6,247 nucleotides of DNA from an uncultured Bacillota bacterium. Lineage in GTDB: Bacteria; Bacillota_I; Bacilli_A; RF39; UBA660. Positions within the stretch are counted from its first letter, which is position 1. Each line of letters opens with the position of its first letter. Location of the stretch: assembly GCA_905200435.1 (NCBI GenBank), contig CAJKKJ010000058.1, positions 1 to 6,247 on the forward strand, given 5' to 3'. Positions 1-5,860 of this stretch are shown here, piece after piece. Position numbers and translations under genes: made by a program. The notes beneath the pieces were generated by a model. That model did no database searches. It saw only the letters and a list, made by a program, of their open reading frames with translations, and had not been told where the DNA came from.

Positions 1-26
1 CTAATTAAAGCAATATACCTTTTCAT
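1..26 (-). CDS. Possible start of a gene running off the left edge
   Basis: An ATG at 26-24 on the minus strand opens a frame that stays open to the window edge and reads MKRYIALI. It sits one base after the TAA stop of the carboxymuconolactone-decarboxylase-type gene. A purine-rich AAGGA at 35-31, inside the last codons of that gene, could be its ribosome site, although the spacing of four bases is short. This arrangement would make the two genes one operon. Only eight codons are visible, so no product can be proposed and the gene itself is not certain. Confidence 0.35.
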
Positions 27-27
27 T

Positions 28-345
28 TTATCCTTCATATATCTCTTTAGCCATTTTTAAAACTGCCCATCCTTTAGACCATCCAACATAAAAAGCTGTA
101 TGTGTTATTATGGCAACCATTTCCTCTTTACTAACACCATTTTTTTTAGCATTTTCTAAATGATATACTAATGAACTATCTGTTATACCAGAAGAGATTA
201 GGGCAACTACTATAATAATACATCTAGTCTTCAAATCTATAGAATCATCATTCCAATTTTTTCCAAATAGGATATCATCATTATAATGTGCAAAAGTGGG
301 TGCAAAATTTCCTAAAGAATCACGTCCTGCAGTTTGTTTTATCAT
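28..345 (-). CDS. Carboxymuconolactone decarboxylase (CMD/AhpD-fold) family protein
   Basis: A 105-residue cytoplasmic protein of the all-helical CMD fold, complete by the length usual for the small members. It opens with TAGRDSLGNFAP and NDDILFG, a start shared by many single-domain members of COG0599. The core follows at about 37-100, with the family pattern LISSGITDSSLVYHLENAKKNG (His62) and then THTAFYVGWSKGW (His82, Tyr86, Gly88, Trp89). The CxxC pair of AhpD-type peroxidase reductases is absent: the equivalent stretch reads TDSSLVYH, and the only cysteine is Cys42. It is therefore closer to the gamma-carboxymuconolactone decarboxylase/YurZ-like branch, whose real substrates are mostly unknown. 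No aromatic-degradation genes are nearby, so decarboxylation of carboxymuconolactone should not be assumed. The ribosome site is weak (AAGAGA). The family call is firm; the function is open. Confidence 0.85.
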   Translation of the reverse strand: MIKQTAGRDSLGNFAPTFAHYNDDILFGKNWNDDSIDLKTRCIIIVVALISSGITDSSLVYHLENAKKNGVSKEEMVAIITHTAFYVGWSKGWAVLKMAKEIYEG

Positions 346-428
346 ATAAATTATCTCTTATTTTATTTAACAAACAATATTTTTTTTACTATTTCTTAAT
401 CTTTGAAAATTATCTAAAATACAAAGTA

Positions 429-457
429 ATTATACTACATTCTTTATTGTTTTACCA
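429..457 (-). promoter_or_regulatory. Candidate promoter for the CMD-family gene
   Basis: On the minus strand a perfect TATAAT lies at 434-429. A poor -35 match (TGGTAA, 457-452) sits 17 bases upstream. Transcription would start near 422, giving a leader of about 75 bases. The gap between this gene and the upstream dipeptidase is 171 bases and shows no convincing terminator, so read-through from the dipeptidase is also possible. In DNA this AT-rich, TATAAT alone is weak evidence. Confidence 0.35.
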
Positions 458-516
458 TAATTATATTTTTTTCATTCGAATAATGTATAAGAATTTATTT
501 CGTATAAAGAATATAG

Positions 517-1953
517 TCAAAGTTCTTTTAATATTAACAAAATATAATTATATTTTTTTTTTAAAGATGAAATAGAACAACGTTCTTTAGGGCTGTGAGC
601 GTCATATATGTTTGGCGCAATTGCTATAAAGTCCAAATTAGGAATTTTAGTTCCAAAAAAGCCAGCTTCTAAGCATATATGCATATTAATTATTTTAGGT
701 TTCTTCTCGAAATAATAATTATATATATTTGTACACTTTTTAATAAACGGTGATTCCCCTATATGTTCATATCCTGCTAACTCGTTTTCAGTATACTCTA
801 TTTTATATTTATTTATTATTCTATTCAACTCCACTTCTAATTGTTCCTCTATTACTTTTTTATTATATCTTATAGAAAAATATAAATTAATTTTTTTGAT
901 ATCATTATCTATTTTACCAATATTTAATGAAACAATTGGATTATCATATTTATCCTTATAATAAACCCCACTTGGAATATTATTTATAATATCTATAACT
1001 TTTTTTGTAGTATTTTTATTAAAACTTCTATAATCAACATCAGAAACATCTTCTAGACAAACTATTATATTTTCATTATCTTTAATATTCTCTCTTATTT
1101 TTTTATTATAGTTTAAAACTTCCTGCTTTATTTTATTAAAATCTTTATTGTTAATATATATTTCACAAGAACATTCTCTTGGAATAACATTTACTTCTTT
1201 ACCACCATATATATTCTTAAGCGTAATATCATATTTACTAAATACATCTTCCAAAAAGCATATCATTTCTTTAATAGGGTTTCCTCTTCCTTTAGCAATA
1301 TCTTTTCCAGAGTGCCCACCTCTAAAACCATTCATTACAATTTTTATCAACTTATATTCAGTAACATTTTTTTCTACTATTTCACCATCAATTTCAAAAT
1401 CAAAAATTTTTGCTCCAGCACATCCAACAAGTAATTCATCTTCACTCATATTATCTAAACATATCATTTTATTTCCTTTTAGTACACTTAAATCTATTTG
1501 TTTAGCCCCCATCATAGTAGTTTCTTCCTGAACAGTAAATATTGCTTCGATTCTTGGATGACATATTTCTTTTGAACTTAAGATTGAAAGAATAATAGCT
1601 ATGCCAATTCCATTGTCAGCACCCAAACTAGTACCTCTAGCTCTTATATAATCATCATCTATATACAAATCTAAACTATCAGTTTCAAAGTTATGATTAC
1701 TATTCTCATCCTTCTCACATACCATATCCAAGTGGCATTGCAAAATAATACTTTCTTGGCTACTACTTTTATTTGCTTCTTTTATTACAACAACATTGTT
1801 GTATACATCTCTAAAATATTGAAGCTTATTTTCTTTAGCAAAATTTTCTATATAATTAGCTATTTTTTTCTCCTTACCTGACATTCTAGGTATTTTACTT
1901 ATTTCACAAAAATATAGCATAACATCATTTATATCATAATTAAATTTTTCCAT
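517..1953 (-). CDS. pepD: Aminoacyl-histidine dipeptidase (Xaa-His dipeptidase, M20 family)
   Basis: A 478-residue cytoplasmic zinc dipeptidase that cleaves small peptides, classically beta-alanyl- or aminoacyl-histidine; E. coli PepD is of nearly the same length. The di-metal M20 signature is complete and in order: CHLDMV (His74, Asp76), GTSLGADNGIG (bridging Asp112), VQEETTMMGA (general base Glu143, metal ligand Glu144), CLDNMSEDE (Asp167) and AHSPKER (final metal ligand His453). The lid/dimerisation domain, about 180-385, begins near GFRGGHSG (His214), and HICLEAGFF (about 425-433) matches the conserved C-terminal stretch. The start is set by a strong TAAGGAGGA seven bases upstream. No signal peptide is present. 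The role is probably peptide nutrition and amino-acid recycling. Its Thr codons favour ACT, unlike the ACA of the gene on the other side of the intergenic region. Substrate range cannot be told from sequence. Confidence 0.95.
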   Translation of the reverse strand: MEKFNYDINDVMLYFCEISKIPRMSGKEKKIANYIENFAKENKLQYFRDVYNNVVVIKEANKSSSQESIILQCHLDMVCEKDENSNHNFETDSLDLYIDDDYIRARGTSLGADNGIGIAIILSILSSKEICHPRIEAIFTVQEETTMMGAKQIDLSVLKGNKMICLDNMSEDELLVGCAGAKIFDFEIDGEIVEKNVTEYKLIKIVMNGFRGGHSGKDIAKGRGNPIKEMICFLEDVFSKYDITLKNIYGGKEVNVIPRECSCEIYINNKDFNKIKQEVLNYNKKIRENIKDNENIIVCLEDVSDVDYRSFNKNTTKKVIDIINNIPSGVYYKDKYDNPIVSLNIGKIDNDIKKINLYFSIRYNKKVIEEQLEVELNRIINKYKIEYTENELAGYEHIGESPFIKKCTNIYNYYFEKKPKIINMHICLEAGFFGTKIPNLDFIAIAPNIYDAHSPKERCSISSLKKKYNYILLILKEL

Positions 1954-2089
1954 AAATTTATCCTCCTTATTTTTTTAAATTAAAACATTTTTTAATAATA
2001 AAAATTCTTCATCATTAATTAACTATAGTCTAATACTTTATTTTTTATATTATTAATTAAAAAATAACATAGTAATTAACTTAATAATT

Positions 2090-2098
2090 ATTATAGCA
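2090..2098 (-). promoter_or_regulatory. Candidate extended -10 promoter for pepD
   Basis: On the minus strand, TGC directly precedes a perfect TATAAT (2098-2090), which makes a full extended -10 element. No good -35 is present 16-18 bases further up, where the sequence is a T run; extended -10 promoters can work without one. The start would fall near 2083, leaving an AT-rich untranslated leader of about 130 bases before the AGGAGG of pepD. No riboswitch-like pairing or leader peptide was recognised in that leader. Confidence 0.45.
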
Positions 2099-2154
2099 CA
2101 ATTTACTTTTTTTAAAAAAATTTATTAACAATTATTAAAATTGTACACTAGGAC

Positions 2155-2183
2155 TTGAAAAATTTGTCGAAAAATGGTATAAC
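2155..2183 (+). promoter_or_regulatory. Sigma-A-type promoter for the LtaS-like gene
   Basis: TTGAAA at 2155-2160 and TATAAC at 2178-2183 are separated by exactly 17 bases, and TGG at 2175-2177 gives an extended -10. Transcription should begin near 2190, so the leader is only about 17 bases and consists mostly of the ribosome site AGAGGTG (2194-2200), six bases before the ATG at 2207. The promoter lies about 60 bases from the candidate pepD promoter pointing the other way. No operator-like dyad was recognised between them. Confidence 0.7.
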
Positions 2184-2206
2184 TACTACATACAGAGGTG
2201 AATTAA

Positions 2207-4204
2207 ATGAAAAAGAAAAATTTAATTGATGCAGTAGTTATATCAACATTTTTCTTCATAGAAGAGCTTATATTTAAAGCTTTAATAAACAATTTTACAT
2301 TCGATTATAGTATTCTTAGAATATTTTTATTATCAACTATATTAGGATTTATAATATCCTGTATAGCAAACTTAGCAAACAAAAAGAAAATTAAAATGAT
2401 TATTATTTTAGTTCCATGCATATTAACAACAATATATGCATTAGCGCAACTTGGATTTATTGCCTATTTTGGTATATACATGAGTACAAATACAGGTGGA
2501 CAATTAGGAGCTGTTAAATCATATATACTAGACTTTATAAAAAGCTTAAAACCAGTATATTATACAATCTTAATTCCAATTATTCCACTAATAGTATATT
2601 ATAGCTTAAAAAAGGTAAATCAAGAAAAAAATAAAATAACAAAAAAAGAAATATTTATAAATTTACTAGTACTTGTTACATTATGTTCATCATATTATGC
2701 AACAATAAACTTAAAATTTATGCAAAACAAATATCAACCAATATCAAATAAAGAATTATTTAATTATCCATCTAATCCGAGTACAACAGTTAATCAATTT
2801 GGTATAAACGGATATTTAATACTAGATGTAAAAAGTTTATTTCAAAAAAAAGTAGAATTAACTTACGAAGTTCCAAGAGAAACTATTACAGTTACAGAAA
2901 AACATTTTGATGATACAACATGGAATAAAATTATAGATGAAGAAAAAAATACATTAGATAACAGTTTAAACAATTATTTTATATCAAGAAATCAAACAAT
3001 AGATAACGATTACACAGGATATTTTAAAGATAAAAACCTAATAATGATTATGTTAGAATCAACTAATGAAATTGCAATAAATGAAGAATATTTTCCAACA
3101 CTATATAAAATTTATACAGAAGGATGGTCATGGAAAAACAATTATTCGCCAAGAAATACATGTCCAACAGGAAACAATGAATTTAGTGCTCTAACATCAT
3201 TATATAGCATAAATAATACATGTGTAGCACGTGAGTATAAAAACAATACATATTTTGAAAGTCTATTTAATTTATTTAAAAATAAAGGCTATGATGTTTC
3301 ATCATACCATAACTATACTGACCAGTATTATGAAAGAACAACATTACATAAAAATTTAGGAAGTACATATTATGGTGCAAAAGATTTAAAAATAGAAACA
3401 AGTCCTATATATGGTAAATGGCCATCAGACATTGATTTAATTAAAAATTCATATCCAATTTTTAGTGCAAATCAAAAATATTTTGCATTCTTAACAACAG
3501 TATCAAGTCATGCTCCATATAACAGATCATCAGAGTATGGTGATAAATACCTAGATAAATTTGAAGATTTAGATATTCCTCTTGATTTAAAAAGATATCT
3601 ATCCAAATTAACAGAAGTTGATAAAGCATTAGAAACATTACTACAACAATTAGAAGAAAGTGGTACATTAAAAGATACAGTAATTGTTTTATTTGGTGAC
3701 CATTATCCATATGCAATAGATACAAAAACAATTGCCAAAATGCTTGATTATGATGTCAATAGCGTCGATATAGATAAAACACCATTTGTAATATGGAATC
3801 CAAAAATAACACCAGAAGTACATGAAGAATACACAAGTTATATTAACATATTACCAACAATTGCAAATCTATTTGATCTTGACTATGATGCAAGACTTTA
3901 TATGGGAGAAGACTTATTAAACACTGATTATCAAAGTATAGTAATATTCCCAAATGGATCATGGAAAAACGAAATAGCATATTACAATGCAAACAATAAT
4001 AAAATAACTTATTTAAGTGATGTAACATATACAGATGAAGAAATTATTAAAATAAACAAAATAGTAACATCAAGATTACAAATGTCAACAACAACAATAA
4101 AGAAAAATTATTTCAGTTATCTAGGACAAAAATATAAAGAAAATGGTATAGATAATCCATTATCGCTTTATATAACAGAAACTCATGAAGAAGAAGTATC
4201 ATAA
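2207..4204 (+). CDS. LTA synthase family membrane sulfatase-fold protein
   Basis: A 665-residue polytopic enzyme with the LtaS plan: about five N-terminal membrane helices (roughly 7-27, 34-54, 62-84, 116-135 and 148-167), a linker, then an extracellular alkaline-phosphatase/sulfatase-fold domain from about 275 to 560. The family transfers glycerol phosphate from phosphatidylglycerol onto a growing lipoteichoic acid or glycolipid. The expected metal and catalytic residues are visible: LIMIMLESTNE (Glu284), CPTGNNEF (nucleophile Thr321), SSHAPYN (His435) and LFGDHYPY (Asp498, His499). Two points differ from LtaS. The loop around the nucleophile is CPTGNNEF rather than the GKTSDSEF type, and about 100 residues follow the core. 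Cys319 and Cys339, the only extracytoplasmic cysteines, flank Thr321. It has its own promoter, is monocistronic and ends at a strong hairpin. The family is firm; the exact polymer or donor is not, and LtaP-like priming or another phosphotransferase activity is possible. Confidence 0.9.
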   Translation: MKKKNLIDAVVISTFFFIEELIFKALINNFTFDYSILRIFLLSTILGFIISCIANLANKKKIKMIIILVPCILTTIYALAQLGFIAYFGIYMSTNTGGQLGAVKSYILDFIKSLKPVYYTILIPIIPLIVYYSLKKVNQEKNKITKKEIFINLLVLVTLCSSYYATINLKFMQNKYQPISNKELFNYPSNPSTTVNQFGINGYLILDVKSLFQKKVELTYEVPRETITVTEKHFDDTTWNKIIDEEKNTLDNSLNNYFISRNQTIDNDYTGYFKDKNLIMIMLESTNEIAINEEYFPTLYKIYTEGWSWKNNYSPRNTCPTGNNEFSALTSLYSINNTCVAREYKNNTYFESLFNLFKNKGYDVSSYHNYTDQYYERTTLHKNLGSTYYGAKDLKIETSPIYGKWPSDIDLIKNSYPIFSANQKYFAFLTTVSSHAPYNRSSEYGDKYLDKFEDLDIPLDLKRYLSKLTEVDKALETLLQQLEESGTLKDTVIVLFGDHYPYAIDTKTIAKMLDYDVNSVDIDKTPFVIWNPKITPEVHEEYTSYINILPTIANLFDLDYDARLYMGEDLLNTDYQSIVIFPNGSWKNEIAYYNANNNKITYLSDVTYTDEEIIKINKIVTSRLQMSTTTIKKNYFSYLGQKYKENGIDNPLSLYITETHEEEVS

Positions 4205-4229
4205 AAAAACACCAAAAGGTGTTTTTTTT
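4203..4229. terminator. Bidirectional rho-independent terminator
   Basis: An 11-bp perfect stem (4203-4213 with 4218-4228) has CACC/GGTG at its top and an AAAA loop. It is flanked by A runs on one side and eight T on the other, so it works as a hairpin plus U-tract in both directions. It contains the end of the plus-strand LtaS-like stop codon and overlaps the minus-strand stop codon of the signal peptidase gene (4230-4228). It therefore serves as the shared terminator of these two convergent genes. Confidence 0.85.
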
Positions 4230-4698
4230 ATAACAAAATTATAACTAATATAAAAATGAAAAAGATAAAAAATTTGAACTTTGATAAATATGTAATAAAA
4301 GTACCTAAACCCTTAAACACTTTAACAACAGGACCTACGACTCTATCCTTACTAACTTCTGGATCTTCACTTTCATTGTTATCGCCTTTAGTTAGAATTG
4401 TTTTGTCATTTATTTTTATAACACGATGTGCTATATAACTTGTTTCTCTTTTAAACATAACAACATCATTTACTTCATAATTACCATCTACTTTAGCAAT
4501 AACATAATCACCAATATTTATATTGGGAATCATACTACCTGAAACAATTGTACCACCAACATATCCAAACAAATTAGGCATTGGATTCTTAAGTATTTTC
4601 TTTTGATAAACAATTGAACCAAAGCATATAATAAAAATTATCAAAAAAACAATAAGAATTTTTTTTACAATGTCTAATATTCTTTTTCCAACAGTCAT
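4228..4698 (-). CDS. Signal peptidase I, SipW/ER type (S26B)
   Basis: A 156-residue membrane protease that removes signal peptides outside the membrane. An N-terminal helix (about 12-31) is followed by the S26 domain: TIVSGSMIPNINIGDYVIAK with nucleophile Ser55, the YIAHRVIKI box with His91, and TKGDNNESEDP with Asp106. His replaces the Lys of ordinary bacterial SipS/LepB enzymes, which places it in the SipW/Sec11-like Ser-His branch. A second hydrophobic helix closes the protein at about 141-156, typical of that branch. In Bacillus, SipW processes TasA and TapA in biofilm formation, but no such substrate is encoded here, so this may be a dedicated or a general signal peptidase. TGAGGA just upstream supports the start. 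It follows htrA on the same strand after 50 bases, but a hairpin and a good promoter lie between them. Confidence 0.92.
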   Translation of the reverse strand: MTVGKRILDIVKKILIVFLIIFIICFGSIVYQKKILKNPMPNLFGYVGGTIVSGSMIPNINIGDYVIAKVDGNYEVNDVVMFKRETSYIAHRVIKINDKTILTKGDNNESEDPEVSKDRVVGPVVKVFKGLGTFITYLSKFKFFIFFIFILVIILL

Positions 4699-4723
4699 AT
4701 ATAATCCTCACTTTCTAAATAAT

Positions 4724-4752
4724 ATCATATCAAAAAAAAGTAAGAATATCAA
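4724..4752 (-). promoter_or_regulatory. Candidate promoter for the signal peptidase gene, inside the htrA terminator
   Basis: On the minus strand, TTGATA (4752-4747) and TATGAT (4729-4724) are spaced by 17 bases, and TGA immediately before the -10 makes it an extended -10. Each hexamer differs from consensus at one position. Transcription should start near 4717, giving a leader of about 18 bases that carries the TGAGGA ribosome site. The -35 spans the htrA stop codon and lies in the loop of the terminator hairpin. The spacer is the hairpin's second arm plus its T run. Confidence 0.6.
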
Positions 4753-4765
4753 TCCTTCTTACTTT
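4732..4765 (-). terminator. Probable rho-independent terminator of the abi-htrA unit
   Basis: Read on the minus strand, AAAGTAAGAA (4765-4756) pairs perfectly with TTCTTACTTT (4746-4737) over ten base pairs around a nine-base loop. A run of T to 4732 follows. The first arm is made of the last codons of htrA and the stop codon lies in the loop, so the terminator is embedded in the end of the gene. The stem has only two G-C pairs, so termination may be partial and leave some read-through into the signal peptidase gene. Confidence 0.6.
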
Positions 4766-5849
4766 CACTTAACGTAATTTTTAATTCTTTTACATCTTTA
4801 CCACGATAGAATTTAACAGTAATTGTATCGCCTACTTTATATTTATATAATAAATATCTAAAATGTGTTGAATCACCAGTTTCATTTCCATCAATTTGGA
4901 AAATAACATCTCCTTCTTTTAAACCAGCTTTAGCAGCTACAGAATTATTTTCAACAGAAGCAACAATAACACCTTTTTCAATAGAACTATCTAAATTAAA
5001 ATGATAATTTCTTTGATAATAGAATTTATTATTAATATAAGCCTCAGCATCTAAAGTTTGAATGCCTAAATAAGGTCTTGATATAGATTCGCCTTTTTCT
5101 AATCTATCAACATATGATAAAGCAATTTCAATAGGAATAGCAAATCCCATACCTTCAATTTTGCTTTCAACAAGTTTCATAGAGTTAATACCAATAACTT
5201 TTCCATCAGAAGAACATAATGGACCACCACTATTACCTGGATTGATAGCTGTATCTGTTTGAATAACATCCATCAAATATTCAACATTGTTAATAGTTGC
5301 TGAAACAGCTCTATTAGAACCAGATATAATTCCTCTTGTAACACTATTTATATATGTAATTCCTTGTGGAGAACCAACAGCAAATACAGTATCACCTTTA
5401 TTAATAGAACTACTCTCTCCCATTTGAGCAACCAATAAAACTCCCTCTTTAGCTATTCTTAAAACTGCTAAATCAGTAACTTCATCAAATCCTAGTACTT
5501 CAGCATCATAGGTAGCTAAATTATTATTAGTTACTTTAACAGATGTATAATTATCAATAACATGGCAATTAGTCAAAATATAACCATATTTATCATCTGT
5601 TTTATAAACAAAACCTGATCCTGAACCACTTCCAGATTTTGTTTTTGTTTCAATGTAAACAGTAGCATCATCAACTAATTCTATAGCTGATTTTAATGTA
5701 TTCGATTCTGTAACACTAACTGTTTTTTCTGTTTTTTCAATTATTTTTTCTTTTCCAATTGTAGTGTTATCTAGTAATAAAACTGTTCCACCAACCCCTA
5801 AAAAGAATGCGATCAATATTCCTACTAAATACAAATTTTTGTTTTTCAT
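4749..5849 (-). CDS. Membrane-anchored HtrA/DegP-type serine protease (S1C) with PDZ domain
   Basis: A 366-residue quality-control protease that degrades misfolded exported proteins at the outer membrane face. Residues 6-26 form one uncleaved membrane anchor after MKNKN, and a charged linker to about 55 follows. The trypsin-like domain (about 60-245) carries the whole triad: ILTNCHVID (His96), DEVTDLAVLRI (Asp126) and NPGNSGGPL (Ser207). One PDZ domain runs from about 258 to 362 (RPYLGIQ, KAGLKEGDVIFQIDG). It is somewhat shorter than B. subtilis HtrA-type proteins. The start at 5849 was chosen over an in-frame ATG at 5882 because AGGAGGA precedes it and the protein then begins directly with the anchor. 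Oddities are Cys95 beside the catalytic His and Cys212 shortly after the catalytic Ser, the only cysteines in the protein. In Bacillota such genes are often controlled by envelope-stress two-component systems, but no such site is visible; it is probably transcribed with the abi-type gene upstream. Confidence 0.94.
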   Translation of the reverse strand: MKNKNLYLVGILIAFFLGVGGTVLLLDNTTIGKEKIIEKTEKTVSVTESNTLKSAIELVDDATVYIETKTKSGSGSGSGFVYKTDDKYGYILTNCHVIDNYTSVKVTNNNLATYDAEVLGFDEVTDLAVLRIAKEGVLLVAQMGESSSINKGDTVFAVGSPQGITYINSVTRGIISGSNRAVSATINNVEYLMDVIQTDTAINPGNSGGPLCSSDGKVIGINSMKLVESKIEGMGFAIPIEIALSYVDRLEKGESISRPYLGIQTLDAEAYINNKFYYQRNYHFNLDSSIEKGVIVASVENNSVAAKAGLKEGDVIFQIDGNETGDSTHFRYLLYKYKVGDTITVKFYRGKDVKELKITLSESKKD

Positions 5850-5852
5850 AAA

Positions 5853-5860
5853 TCCTCCTA
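5853..5860 (-). promoter_or_regulatory. htrA ribosome binding site overlapping the abi stop codon
   Basis: On the minus strand the Abi-family gene ends in TAG (5860-5858) and the same bases start the ribosome site AGGAGGA (5859-5853). The htrA ATG follows three bases later. This fixes the htrA start and implies that ribosomes finishing the abi gene are handed directly to htrA. Confidence 0.85.

Noticed and set aside
470..515. Imperfect dyad and near-repeat (CGAATAA with TTATTTCG, and TATAAGAAT with TATAAAGAAT) after pepD, considered as its terminator
   Set aside because: The stem is bulged and AT-only except at its ends, and no T run follows it on the pepD strand.
288..575. A 95-codon plus-strand open frame across the gap between the CMD-family gene and pepD
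   Set aside because: It overlaps both flanking genes antisense, its composition is Phe/Tyr/Ile/Leu-rich as expected from AT-rich noise, and it has no ribosome site.
1148..1881. Plus-strand open frames of 127 and 62 codons inside pepD
   Set aside because: They are antisense to a fully supported M20 peptidase and have no recognisable domain.
517..1953. Mycoplasma-type code (TGA as Trp) suggested by the extreme AT richness
   Set aside because: pepD and htrA terminate at TGA at family-typical lengths, and Trp is encoded by TGG.
3462..4028. Minus-strand open frames of 89 and 61 codons inside the LtaS-like gene
   Set aside because: They are shadows of a conserved catalytic domain and have no start signals.
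2207..4204. An AxA-type signal peptidase cleavage site after the last membrane helix, as in S. aureus LtaS, which would link it to the neighbouring signal peptidase
   Set aside because: No convincing AxA with the right spacing was seen between about 165 and 275, so the link would be speculation.
4256..4438. A 60-codon plus-strand open frame inside the signal peptidase gene
   Set aside because: It is antisense to the catalytic Ser/His region and is Ser/Leu/Thr-rich, as expected from the opposite strand.
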